A stretch of 39,455 nt of DNA from Eikenella sp. (GTDB lineage: Bacteria; Pseudomonadota; Gammaproteobacteria; Burkholderiales; Neisseriaceae), in contig JAUMZB010000002.1 in the NCBI GenBank assembly GCA_030528345.1, positions 1-39,455 of the forward strand. Direction: 5' to 3'. The translations under genes and the position numbers were made by a program. This document shows positions 31,505 to 39,455 of the stretch, piece by piece. Numbering within the stretch: the stretch's first letter is position 1; the number at the start of each line of letters is the position of its first letter. The notes beneath the pieces were generated by a model that did not search any database, was not told the origin of the DNA, and was given only the letters and a program-made list of their open reading frames with translations.

Positions 31505-32536
31505 TTATTTTTCCTTTGCGGGTGTGTCCGCTGCGGCCTCCAAGGCTTTGACGCGGCGGTACAATTCATTCAGGCGGCGCAGGTGCACGGCGTTGCGCAC
31601 CCAGTCTTTATGGGTTTGCAGGGGGTAGGAGCTGGCGTAATAATCCGGCCGCTCAATAGAGGCGCCAACCAAGGTGCCGCCGCCGATCAAGGTTTTATCG
31701 GCCACCTCGATGTGGCCCACAAACATGGCGGCACCGCCGATTTGGCAATAGGCGCCGATGCGGGTGCTGCCGGCAATGCCCACGCAGGCGGCGATGGCGG
31801 TGTGCGCGCCGATGCGGACATTGTGGGCGATTTGCACGAGGTTGTCGATTCTAGCACCGTTCTCCACCACGGTGTCTTCCAAGGCGCCCCGGTCTATGGT
31901 GGTATTGGCACCGATTTCCACATCGTCGCCAATCAATACGCCGCCGATTTGCGGGATTTTGTACCAAGCTTCCCCGGTCCAAGCATTACCGAAGCCGTCG
32001 GCGCCGATGACGGCGCCGGCATGGATTTCCACCCGCTTGCCGATGCCGCAGCCGGCATGGACGGTCACATTCGGGTGCAGCACCACACCGTCGCCCAGCA
32101 CGCAGCCTGCCTCCACCACGCTGTTGGCGCCGATGCGGCAGCCTTCTCCCAACACCACATCGGCGCCGATAAAGACATTCGCCCCGATCTCGCAGCTGGC
32201 CGGCACGCAGGCACCGGGTTCCACCACCGCGCTGGGGTGGATGCCCGGCCGCAGCGGCGGCACGGGATGAAACAGACGGGTGGTCTGGGCGAAATACAGA
32301 TAGGGCTGGCGGCAGACAATCAGGTTGCGCCCGTCCAGTTCGGCAGCGGTTTGCTCGTCCACAATCAGGGCGGCGGCGCGGCTTTCACGGGCGGCGGCCA
32401 AATGTTTGCGGCCGGCCACAAAGCTGATGTCGCCCTCGGCCGCCAAATGCAAGGGCGCGATCTGCGCCACGGCCACATCGCGCCCTTCAATACGGCCGCC
32501 GAGCGCGGCCGTGATGTCAGACAGTTGTTTCTGCAT
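31505..32536 (-). CDS. lpxD: UDP-3-O-(3-hydroxyacyl)glucosamine N-acyltransferase LpxD
   Basis: 343 residues. LpxD adds the second 3-hydroxyacyl chain in lipid A synthesis. An N-terminal uridine-binding domain (about 1-100) precedes a left-handed beta-helix of hexapeptide repeats ([32 protein letters not shown]) and a C-terminal helical part. The catalytic His lies in [26 protein letters not shown] 32536 is 15 bp after the skp stop codon, with a DUS (about 32538-32548) filling the gap. Confidence 0.96.
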   Translation of the reverse strand: MQKQLSDITAALGGRIEGRDVAVAQIAPLHLAAEGDISFVAGRKHLAAARESRAAALIVDEQTAAELDGRNLIVCRQPYLYFAQTTRLFHPVPPLRPGIHPSAVVEPGACVPASCEIGANVFIGADVVLGEGCRIGANSVVEAGCVLGDGVVLHPNVTVHAGCGIGKRVEIHAGAVIGADGFGNAWTGEAWYKIPQIGGVLIGDDVEIGANTTIDRGALEDTVVENGARIDNLVQIAHNVRIGAHTAIAACVGIAGSTRIGAYCQIGGAAMFVGHIEVADKTLIGGGTLVGASIERPDYYASSYPLQTHKDWVRNAVHLRRLNELYRRVKALEAAADTPAKEK

Positions 32537-32551
32537 CGTTCAGGTAGCCCT

Positions 32552-33055
32552 TTATTGGCGGTTGAGCTCGCGGATGACCTCGTCGGTAATGTCGAACTTG
32601 CTGTCCACGTACACCGCATCGCGCAGAATCACATCGTAGCCGCCGCGCTGGGCCAGCTGCTCGATCACCCGGTTGGCATTGTGCTGCAAAGCGGCAAATT
32701 CTTCATTGCGGCGCAGATTGTATTCTTCCGCCAACTGGGCGGCCTGGCGCACCAAATTGCGGTCCAGTTCGATCAGGCGCTGTTCTGCACGGCGGTACTC
32801 TTCCGCGCTCAGCCGGCCGCTGTCCAAACGTGCCTGCAAAGACACGCCTTGGTCGCGCAACCGCTGCAAGGCCTGCTGGCGGCTGCCGAATTCGTTTTGC
32901 AGCGTGGTTTGGATCTGCTGCGCCTGGGTGGACTGGCGATACACCCGCTCGGTATCGATGAAACCGAGTTTCTGCACCCCCTGCGCCAATGCGGAAGAGG
33001 CCAGCAGCGGCAACAGCAGGACGGCGGCCAAGCGGGTGGGATTCAACTTCATCAT
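32552..33055 (-). CDS. skp: OmpH/Skp family periplasmic chaperone
   Basis: 167 residues. Signal peptide about 1-24 (RLAAVLLLPLLASSALA), then a small beta core (VQKLGFIDTERVYRQS) and a long, charged coiled-coil tentacle region (QQIQTTLQNEFGSRQQ to AQLAEEYNLRRNEEF) typical of the Skp trimer that holds unfolded outer-membrane proteins. ATG 33055 has GAGGAA upstream and is followed at once by a second ATG. Position between bamA and lpxD is the conserved one. Confidence 0.93.
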   Translation of the reverse strand: MMKLNPTRLAAVLLLPLLASSALAQGVQKLGFIDTERVYRQSTQAQQIQTTLQNEFGSRQQALQRLRDQGVSLQARLDSGRLSAEEYRRAEQRLIELDRNLVRQAAQLAEEYNLRRNEEFAALQHNANRVIEQLAQRGGYDVILRDAVYVDSKFDITDEVIRELNRQ

Positions 33056-33075
33056 GCCCGATTCCTCACAACAAT

Positions 33076-35478
33076 TTAGAAAGTGGTGCCCAACTGGAAT
33101 TGGAAGCGTTGGACTTGATCGCGGTCTTCGCGTTTCAGCGGAAAGGCATAGCTGAACTTCATCGGCCCCAAGGGCGACAGCCAAGTCAGTGCCGCGCCGG
33201 CGGAATAGCGCAACTCGTTGCTGAAGGTGGATTTGTGGTCGCCGGTGTAATAGCCGTTGCTGCCGTAGGGATTGTTCACATTGTATGCACGGTTGTTATA
33301 CGTTTTGCCGTCCCACACGCTGCCGGCGTCGGCAAACAGGCTCAGGCGTACCGAACGCTGGTCTTTGATGCCCGGCATCGGGAACAGCAGCTCGGCCGAA
33401 GCGAAGGCTTTGTAGGTGCCGCCGTAGTTGATGGTGGACTGATTGCCGCCCGAGTTGGATTCGTGGACTTTCGGGCCCAAAGAACCGCTCTCGTAGCCGC
33501 GCACCGAGCCCAAACCGCCGCCGTAGAAATTGTTGAAGAAGGGCAGATTGGGGGTGCCGCCGTAGCTGCCGGCATAGCCCAATTCGCCGCTGAGCATAAG
33601 GGTGAAGTTTTTGCTGAGCGGGAAGAACCAACGTTGGTCGTGGGTGAAAATATAGTATTGCAAATCGCCGCCGGGCAGACCCAAATCGGCATTCACGCCG
33701 GTGATGTAGCCGCGGGTGGGCCACAATGCGTCGTCGGTGGTGTTGCGGCCCCAGCCGACATTGCCTTTCAGAATCCAGTTTTTCTCGCCGTGGTCGTTGA
33801 TGAACTGGCGGTAGCGGTAAGGCTGGAATTGCGGGTCGCCGTGCAGCTTCACGCGCAAATGTTCCACCCCCAAGCCGAAATTGACGCGGTCGTACTCGGT
33901 TACCGGCACACCCATGCGCGCGCCGAAGCCGACGCGGGTGGTTTCGTAGTTATTGGAGCCGCTGCTGCTGCTCTCCGCTTTGTAGGGCATAAAGCCGCGG
34001 TAATACACGTCGTAACCCAGGCTCACGCCGTCGGCGGTGAAATAGGGGTCGGTAAACGACAGGGAAGCGGTGTTTTGGGTTTTGCCGCGCGCCAAACGCA
34101 GGCTGACGGATTTGCCGGTGCCGAACAGATTGTCTTGCGACACGCCGGCCGACAGCACCAAACCGGTGTCCTGCACCCAGCCGGCAGCGATTTCAATCGA
34201 ACCGGTAGAGCGCTCTTTTACCGCCACATCCACATCCACCTGATCCGGCGTATTCTCTACCGGACGGGTTTCCATGCTGACTTCATCAAAGTAGCCCAAC
34301 AATTGGATACGCTCTTTGGAGCGGTTGATTTTGGCCGAATCGTAAGGCGCGGCTTCCAACTGGCGCATTTCGCGGCGGATCACTTCGTCGCGGGTTTTGT
34401 TGTTGCCGGTGATATTGATCTGATTCACATACACTTTGCGGCCGGGATTCACCAGCAGCACGAAATCAACGGTTTGATTGGCCGCATCGGGCTGCGGGTG
34501 CACCGACACTTGAGCCAGCGCATAGCCCGCCCGACCCAAGCGGTCTTGAATGGCGCGCAGGCTGTCCACCATCAGTTCGCGGTTGTACCACTTGCCGGCG
34601 CGCATGGTGAGCAAGCTTTCCAATTCCTCTTTCGACACTTCGCGGCTGTCGCCTTCGATGCGCACCTGACCCCAGCGGTAGCGCGGGCCTTCGTGCACTT
34701 TCACCCACAGCGTCTGCTCGGTTTTTTCTTCGTTGAAGCGGACATCGGCATCTTCCACCCGACCCTCGAAATAGCCTTCGTTTTGGTAAAACTCGGTAAT
34801 CGATTGCAAGTCCTGACGGAATTTCTCATCGGAGAAACGGTCGTCTTTCGACAGCCAGCTCAACCAGCCGTTTTCGTCCAACTGCATCTGGCGGCGCAGG
34901 GTACGGGCGGAGAAGGCCTGGTTGCCTTCAAACTGGATTTCGCGGATGTGGGTGGTGGCGCCCTCATCAATATTGATGGCGATGTCTACGCGGTTGCGCG
35001 ACAGGCGGTTCACTTCCGGCGTGATTTTCACCGCATATTTGCCGTGGTTGGTGTATTCCTGCTGCAAAGCCGCCACCGCCTGGCTCAACACGGCCTGATT
35101 AAACGGCTGGGACTGGCCCAAACCGAAAGCGTCCAGATTCTTTTTAATCGCATCGCTGGGCAAAACCTTGCCGCCGGTAACGGTGACACTGCTGATGACC
35201 GGCCGCTCCACCACCGTGAGCAAGACCTGATTGCCCAAGGTTTCCACCCGCACATCGTCAAACAGACCGGTGGCATACAGGTTTTTGATGATTTGCTCGC
35301 TGTCGCCGTCGGCAAAAGTGCCGCCGATTTGGATGGGCAGAAAACCGAACACGGTGGCCGGCTCGGTACGCTGCAGGCCTTCGATGCGGATGTCCTGAAT
35401 AGTAAACGGATCGGCCGCCAGCGCCCAAGACGACAGGCCGGCCGCAAGCAAAGCGAAAGAGAGTTTGTTCAGTTTCAT
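33076..35478 (-). CDS. bamA: Outer membrane protein assembly factor BamA
   Basis: 800 residues. Signal peptide about 1-21 (LSFALLAAGLSSWALA), five POTRA domains (about 24-430; POTRA 1 begins FTIQDIRIEGLQRTEPATVF) and a 16-strand barrel with the loop-6 motif VRGYESGSLGP. The C-terminus ends in Phe (QFQLGTTF), the beta-signal. BamA (Omp85) inserts barrel proteins into the outer membrane and was first described in Neisseria. ATG 35478 is two bases after the rseP stop codon. Downstream skp, lpxD, fabZ and lpxA are in the usual order. Confidence 0.98.
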   Translation of the reverse strand: MKLNKLSFALLAAGLSSWALAADPFTIQDIRIEGLQRTEPATVFGFLPIQIGGTFADGDSEQIIKNLYATGLFDDVRVETLGNQVLLTVVERPVISSVTVTGGKVLPSDAIKKNLDAFGLGQSQPFNQAVLSQAVAALQQEYTNHGKYAVKITPEVNRLSRNRVDIAINIDEGATTHIREIQFEGNQAFSARTLRRQMQLDENGWLSWLSKDDRFSDEKFRQDLQSITEFYQNEGYFEGRVEDADVRFNEEKTEQTLWVKVHEGPRYRWGQVRIEGDSREVSKEELESLLTMRAGKWYNRELMVDSLRAIQDRLGRAGYALAQVSVHPQPDAANQTVDFVLLVNPGRKVYVNQINITGNNKTRDEVIRREMRQLEAAPYDSAKINRSKERIQLLGYFDEVSMETRPVENTPDQVDVDVAVKERSTGSIEIAAGWVQDTGLVLSAGVSQDNLFGTGKSVSLRLARGKTQNTASLSFTDPYFTADGVSLGYDVYYRGFMPYKAESSSSGSNNYETTRVGFGARMGVPVTEYDRVNFGLGVEHLRVKLHGDPQFQPYRYRQFINDHGEKNWILKGNVGWGRNTTDDALWPTRGYITGVNADLGLPGGDLQYYIFTHDQRWFFPLSKNFTLMLSGELGYAGSYGGTPNLPFFNNFYGGGLGSVRGYESGSLGPKVHESNSGGNQSTINYGGTYKAFASAELLFPMPGIKDQRSVRLSLFADAGSVWDGKTYNNRAYNVNNPYGSNGYYTGDHKSTFSNELRYSAGAALTWLSPLGPMKFSYAFPLKREDRDQVQRFQFQLGTTF

Positions 35479-35480
35479 GG

Positions 35481-36833
35481 TTATCCAAATAAGCGGGTAA
35501 TATCGTTGAAGAAAGCCACCAGCATCAGCATGAGCATCAGCGAGAGCCCGATGCGGATGCCCAGCATATGCATGCGCTCACTGACGGGCTTGCCCCGAAT
35601 CCATTCGGCGGCATAATACATTAAATGACCGCCGTCTAAAACAGGTATCGGCAGCAAGTTCAAAATGCCCAGGCTGATGCTGATGACCGCCAAAAACTCC
35701 AAATAGGCCGGCAAACCGGCATCGGCGGTTTTACCGGCGTAGTCGGCAATGGTCAGCGGGCCGGAGAGGTGGCTGAGGGATGCCTGGCCGGTGAGCAGAC
35801 GGGCGAACAGCTTGCCGGTCAGCACCGTATAGCTGTAGAGCCGCTCGGTGCCCAACAAAAAGGCCTGGCCGATCGAAGGCCGGTAGTGATGGGTGTTTTG
35901 CTCGGCCCAGGCTTGGTTGCTCCGGCCGCTGAAACCGGCGAAACCGTAGCTTTTGCCGTTGCGGTCGGGCTTGGCATCCGGCCGCAGAAAGGTTTGCCGT
36001 GTGTGGCCGTTGCGCACATAGTCCACGCTCAGACGGTCTTGCGGATGGGCGCGCACGATGGCGGTTACATCCTGCCAGGTGGCGGTGGGCTCACCGTTGA
36101 CTGCCACAATGGTATCGCCTTTTTGCAAACCGGCGCGCGCGGCTGGCGAGTCGGGCACCACGGTCTCCAGCGTATTGTCCACTTTAAACGGCATCAGGCC
36201 GAAATAGCCGCCGCGTTTGGCCGCTTGCGCCGCCTGCGGGGTGTCGGCCGCATCAATCGAACGCTCGGCGGCGCGGCCGTCGGCATCGCTTACGGCTACC
36301 TGAACGCGGCCGGCTTCCAAATTGATGATGATTTCGGCTTGGGCGTCGCCCCAATTGGCCACGCTTTTGCCATTCACGCTGCGGATGGTGTCGCCGGCTT
36401 GGAAACCGGCCTGTTCGGCAATCGAACCGCGCTCCACCGTGCCCACCACCGGGCGGATTTCTTTCACGCCGAAGGTGCTGAAGGTCAGCGTATAAAGCAG
36501 CACAGCCAAGGCCAGATTGGTGAGCGGGCCAGCGGCCACCACGGCGATGCGTTTGGCCGGATGTTGTTTGTCGAAGGCATAAGGGAGGTCGGCCTCGGCC
36601 ACATTGCCTTCGCGGGTATCCGCCATTTTCACATAGCCGCCCAGCGGAATCGGCGCCAGACACCATTCGATGCCGCGCCAGCGTTTTTTCAAAAACGGTT
36701 TGCCGAAACCCACGGAAAAGCGCCGCACCTTGATGCCGCACCAACGCGCCACCAGCAAGTGCCCCAACTCGTGCAGGCTCACCAAAATCACAATCGCCAG
36801 CAGAAACGAGCCGACAGTATGCAGCAAAGACAT
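35481..36833 (-). CDS. rseP: Intramembrane zinc protease RseP
   Basis: 450 residues from ATG 36833, which has AGGAAG seven bases upstream; ATG 36848 is a poorer alternative. A site-2 protease: zinc ligands His21, Glu22 and His25 in HELGH, and the third ligand region in LNLLPIPVLDGGHLMYY. Two PDZ domains lie between (IAEQAGFQAGDTIRSVNG and AARAGLQKGDTIVAVNG). RseP cleaves anti-sigma factors and leftover signal peptides in the inner membrane. It is the first gene of the envelope cluster here; the usual uppS-cdsA-dxr genes upstream are absent. An in-frame DUS lies at about 36296. Confidence 0.95.
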   Translation of the reverse strand: MSLLHTVGSFLLAIVILVSLHELGHLLVARWCGIKVRRFSVGFGKPFLKKRWRGIEWCLAPIPLGGYVKMADTREGNVAEADLPYAFDKQHPAKRIAVVAAGPLTNLALAVLLYTLTFSTFGVKEIRPVVGTVERGSIAEQAGFQAGDTIRSVNGKSVANWGDAQAEIIINLEAGRVQVAVSDADGRAAERSIDAADTPQAAQAAKRGGYFGLMPFKVDNTLETVVPDSPAARAGLQKGDTIVAVNGEPTATWQDVTAIVRAHPQDRLSVDYVRNGHTRQTFLRPDAKPDRNGKSYGFAGFSGRSNQAWAEQNTHHYRPSIGQAFLLGTERLYSYTVLTGKLFARLLTGQASLSHLSGPLTIADYAGKTADAGLPAYLEFLAVISISLGILNLLPIPVLDGGHLMYYAAEWIRGKPVSERMHMLGIRIGLSLMLMLMLVAFFNDITRLFG

Positions 36834-37106
36834 ATCTTCCTTAATCATCTCAATGGAACGGCATCAGGCTACCTGAAAGCCGCATCTTGCCGGTTTCAGG
36901 CAGCCCGAACCGTGCATTTCCGGTTATCCAAAACGGCGGCAGCGCAGTCAGACCAAGCCCTGCCGGCACAAGAGGCGGATTGTATAGTATTTTCCGCAAG
37001 ATGAAAAAGCAGGCCGCCGACGGGCAAAGTCCAACCGCCGCCCTTTAAGCCGGGCGGGAAACAGGGGATAATCCGCCTGTCTTGAAATCATTCCGCTTCG
37101 CACCCC
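36834..37106. other. Divergent intergenic region between rseP and the fusion gene
   Basis: It contains an imperfect hairpin made of one Eikenella-type and one Simonsiella-type DUS arm (36865-36905), and a TATAGT box at 36982-36987 that could be a -10 element for the plus-strand gene. No good -35 box and no strong ribosome-binding site before ATG 37107 were found. Confidence 0.4.
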
Positions 37107-39455
37107 ATGCCGCCACTCGAACGCCTCCCCACCCGACACGACCCGCGCTGGGCGGTTTTCGCCCTGCTCACCACCTTTGTGATTTGCGGCATGACGCTGT
37201 GGGGCTTTAACCGCAACCCGCTTCAGGTTGCCTTTATCGTGTCGCTGTGCGTGCTCTTGGATATGGGCCTGCATTATCTGCTGCGCCGCAAAACCCTGCT
37301 CGTGCCCTTGAGCGCCGCCATCACCGGCATGGGCTTGTCCATCCTCACCAATTTCGCCCACGGCCTGTGGCTGGCGGCCATCCCGCCGTTTTTCGCCATC
37401 GCCTCCAAATATGTGTGCACCGTCAACGGCCGCCATGTGTACAACCCCGGCCTGTTCGGCGTCATCGCCGCGCTCACCCTCAGCCAAGGCATGATTACCC
37501 CCGCCCCGGCCTACCAATGGGGCGGCTCGGGCGTAACCGCCTTTTTCGTGGCCACCGCCGCGCTGATGCTGTTTGCCCTCAACATCCGCCGCAGCGTGCT
37601 GATTGTGTCGTTTTTAGTGTTCTATGCCGGCCAGCTGGCCTTGCGCGCCTGGGTGCTGCAACACCATCTGCCGGCGGAAACCCTGTTCTTGGGCGCCTTT
37701 TCCTCACCGGCGTTTTATCTGTTCACCTTTTTTATGATCACCGACCCCCCCACCTCGCCCAACTCGCGGCGCGGTCAGGTATTCATGGCCTTTTTTATTG
37801 TGGTGGCGGATTTGCTGCTGCACCGCATCCAGAGTTTTTCCACCCTGTTTTACGCCGCCTTTCTCTATTTCACCCTGCGTTGGGTGTGGCTGTGGTGGCG
37901 GCAGGGGCAAACGCCCTGGCGCAGCGTGCTGCGCCAACAAAGCCGCGCCTTGGCGCTCATCGCCGCCCTCGGCTTGGGCGGCTGGGGCGTGTACCGCGCC
38001 AACCATGCCTTCGGCGGCGCCGATGAAGCCGGTTTTCACTTGACCGAAATCCCCGCCGCCGTCAGCGGCATAGCCGGCGAGCCGGGCGACATCTGGCAAC
38101 GCACCGATCCGCGCATGCACCATGTGGCCAAATGGCTGTTGTCGGTGGGCGACGCCGCCGCCGTGGCCGATGTCGATCTCGACGGCCTGCCCGACATCTT
38201 CCTCACCCAACCCCTAAAAAGCGAGGCCGACCGCGCCCAGTTATGGCTCAACCGCGGCGGTTTCCGCTTCGAGCGCTTTGATCTGCCCATGCTCGACGGC
38301 CACCGCAGGCTACCTGAACAGCACGGTCTGATTGCCGCCGCCACCTGGTTTGACATGGACAACGACGGCGATGCCGATCTGCTGCTGGGCACCGGTTTCG
38401 GCCAGGGCCGCTTGTTGCGCAACGATCTGATTGAAACCGGCCGCCTCGGCTTTAGCGACGTCAGCCGCGAAGCCGGGCTGGACGCCTACCAAATCAGCGT
38501 CTCCACCAATGTGCTCGATGCCGACCAAGACGGCCGGCTGGACGTGATCGTTACCAATATCATGCAGCGCCACCTGCCCGGCTACAAGCACCCCGTGCGC
38601 TACTCCATCTTCCGGCTGCCTGAAGCCGAATACGAGGGCGACCGACGCATGTTCAACGTGATGCACCGCTCTTGGCACAATGCCGACAACGCCGACGAAA
38701 ACTGGCTCTACCGCAACCTCGGCCAAGGCCGCTTTGCCGCCGTGCCCGCCGCCGACAGCGGCTTTAGCGGCAAACGCTGGACCATGGCCACCGCCACCGG
38801 CGACCTCAACGACGACGGCTGGCCGGACATTTATTTCGCCAACGACTTCGGCCCCGACCAACTTTATATCAACCGCCAAGGCCGCGGTTTCGGCGCCGTT
38901 GAAGGCCGGCTCGCCGGCAGCATCGGCCGCGACACCTACAAAGGCATGAACGCCACCTTCGGCGACCTCGACAACAACGGCCGCCCCGACATCCACGTCT
39001 CCAATGTGCACCACAAACTGCAAGCCGAAGGCAGCCTGTTGTGGATGAACCGCAGCCGCAAAGGCGAGCACAGCCCCGACATGCTGCGCGACGAAGCCGG
39101 CCGCCGCAATGCCCTCAACGAGCGGCGTTTCGGCTGGGGCGCCGCCTTTGTTGATCTCAACCGCGACGGCCGTTTAGACATGCTGCAGGCCAACGGCATG
39201 GCCGACAACGCCTACGACCCCGGCGACCAACCCTGCCCCGACTACTGGTATTGGAACGCGCAAATCGCCCTTACCGGCCCCGAGGTACACGGCTATGCCG
39301 ACCGCTGGGCCGATGTGCGCGGCCGCTGCATCTTCGGCCGCGAAGCCAACCGCGTTTATCTCAACCGAGGCGATTATTTTGTCGATGTGGCCGAACAAGC
39401 GGGCTGGACGCAGAAAGGCACGTCGCGCGGCATGATCACCGCCGACTTCGACAAC
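37107..39455 (+). CDS. Fusion of an RnfD/NqrB-like membrane domain with an FG-GAP (CRTAC1-like) repeat domain, 3' end outside window
   Basis: 783 codons are readable to the window edge. Residues about 15-300 form a polytopic membrane domain with roughly eight to ten helices. YNPGLFGVIAALTL and the FMITDPPTSPNSRRGQV segment (about residues 209-225) resemble RnfD and NqrB, the flavin-carrying subunits of ion-pumping redox complexes. From about residue 345 a soluble domain follows with at least seven calcium-binding loops of the type DxDxDGxxD: DVDLDGLPD, DMDNDGDAD, DADQDGRLD, DLNDDGWPD, DLDNNGRPD, DLNRDGRLD and a final DFDN. Segments such as GWGAAFVDLNRDGRLDMLQ match CRTAC1/ASPIC-UnbV-type FG-GAP propellers. 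The fusion is continuous in one frame. Function unknown; a membrane redox module with an exported calcium-dependent propeller is inferred. Confidence 0.85.
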   Translation, partial: MPPLERLPTRHDPRWAVFALLTTFVICGMTLWGFNRNPLQVAFIVSLCVLLDMGLHYLLRRKTLLVPLSAAITGMGLSILTNFAHGLWLAAIPPFFAIASKYVCTVNGRHVYNPGLFGVIAALTLSQGMITPAPAYQWGGSGVTAFFVATAALMLFALNIRRSVLIVSFLVFYAGQLALRAWVLQHHLPAETLFLGAFSSPAFYLFTFFMITDPPTSPNSRRGQVFMAFFIVVADLLLHRIQSFSTLFYAAFLYFTLRWVWLWWRQGQTPWRSVLRQQSRALALIAALGLGGWGVYRANHAFGGADEAGFHLTEIPAAVSGIAGEPGDIWQRTDPRMHHVAKWLLSVGDAAAVADVDLDGLPDIFLTQPLKSEADRAQLWLNRGGFRFERFDLPMLDGHRRLPEQHGLIAAATWFDMDNDGDADLLLGTGFGQGRLLRNDLIETGRLGFSDVSREAGLDAYQISVSTNVLDADQDGRLDVIVTNIMQRHLPGYKHPVRYSIFRLPEAEYEGDRRMFNVMHRSWHNADNADENWLYRNLGQGRFAAVPAADSGFSGKRWTMATATGDLNDDGWPDIYFANDFGPDQLYINRQGRGFGAVEGRLAGSIGRDTYKGMNATFGDLDNNGRPDIHVSNVHHKLQAEGSLLWMNRSRKGEHSPDMLRDEAGRRNALNERRFGWGAAFVDLNRDGRLDMLQANGMADNAYDPGDQPCPDYWYWNAQIALTGPEVHGYADRWADVRGRCIFGREANRVYLNRGDYFVDVAEQAGWTQKGTSRGMITADFDN

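Larger units (their letters stand above)
1..39455. repeat. Dispersed DNA uptake sequences (Eikenella dialect)
   Basis: AGGCTACCTGAA or its reverse complement, often with only the first base varying, occurs about 40 times. Single intergenic copies include those near 920, 1513, 3157, 7541, 21634, 27768, 28646 and 30136. In-frame copies are near 4668, 7002, 11136, 11486, 17522, 18859, 26883, 27846, 36296 and 38308. Inverted pairs are listed as terminators. Simonsiella-type variants lie near 5885, 9445, 15313, 19704, 36895 and 38614. The count was made by eye. Confidence 0.9.

Noticed and set aside
31148..33079. A 643-codon plus-strand frame opposite fabZ, lpxD and skp
   Set aside because: Antisense shadow with repetitive Gly/Ala/His/Asp composition that mirrors the hexapeptide repeats of LpxD.
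32989..35616. An 875-codon plus-strand frame opposite bamA
   Set aside because: Antisense shadow of a long GC-rich gene; low-complexity His/Ala/Gly composition and no family signature.
1..39455. rRNA, tRNA, riboswitch, prophage or complete insertion-sequence genes
   Set aside because: No cloverleaf, rRNA core, transposase, integrase or phage structural motif was recognised on either strand.

Overview
The window looks like a chromosomal segment of a GC-rich Neisseriaceae bacterium, most likely Eikenella or a close relative. The strongest evidence is a dispersed 12-mer, AGGCTACCTGAA, which is the DNA uptake sequence (DUS) dialect described for Eikenella corrodens. Together with its reverse complement it occurs roughly 40 times. 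It lies between genes, as inverted pairs that form terminators, and inside reading frames. A few Simonsiella-type variants (GGCTGCCTGAA) are mixed in. Gene content (lpt operon, bamA-skp-lpxD-fabZ-lpxA, putP/putA, fdx-iscX) is housekeeping and typical of the family. I see no rRNA, tRNA, CRISPR array, prophage or full-length insertion sequence.

Layout. 1-1440: partial pirin gene divergent from an HxlR regulator. 1844-7516, minus strand: murA, then an operon kdsC-lptC-lptA-lptB-rpoN-hpf (Kdo synthesis, LPS export, sigma-54, ribosome hibernation). 7746-13093, plus: putP and putA (proline uptake and oxidation). 13280-14681, plus: fdx, iscX and exonuclease III. 14682-15578 is AT-rich and holds a strong promoter with a terminated small-RNA candidate. 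15579-16739: polyamine-binding lipoprotein. 16824-20884, minus: cysS, then dxr with a membrane protein and a GNAT-like protein coupled behind it. 20956-21120: a MITE-like element. 21118-22123, minus: a tandem pair of secreted paralogues. 22351-23767, plus: AhpC-type peroxiredoxin and an OmpA-type lipoprotein. 23871-26203, minus: patatin-like phospholipase and 3-hydroxybutyrate dehydrogenase. 26273-26690, minus: two tandem small-RNA candidates. 26849-30074, minus: prephenate dehydrogenase, a DEDD exonuclease, an alpha/beta hydrolase and a decayed membrane-protein gene. 30163-36833, minus: the envelope cluster rseP-bamA-skp-lpxD-fabZ-lpxA. 37107-end, plus: a large fusion of an RnfD/NqrB-like membrane domain with an FG-GAP calcium-binding propeller, cut by the window edge.

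The most interesting items are: (1) two tandem sibling sRNAs, each with its own promoter, identical over their last 64 bp, carrying two anti-Shine-Dalgarno motifs and a perfect terminator, reminiscent of the neisserial NmsR/RcoF sRNAs; (2) the RnfD-like/FG-GAP fusion; (3) a separate sRNA candidate at 14943-15058; (4) a small MITE-like family whose ends rebuild a TAG stop codon when inserted into a stop codon's TA; and (5) DUS elements reused as stop codons, ribosome-binding sites, peptide segments and terminators.
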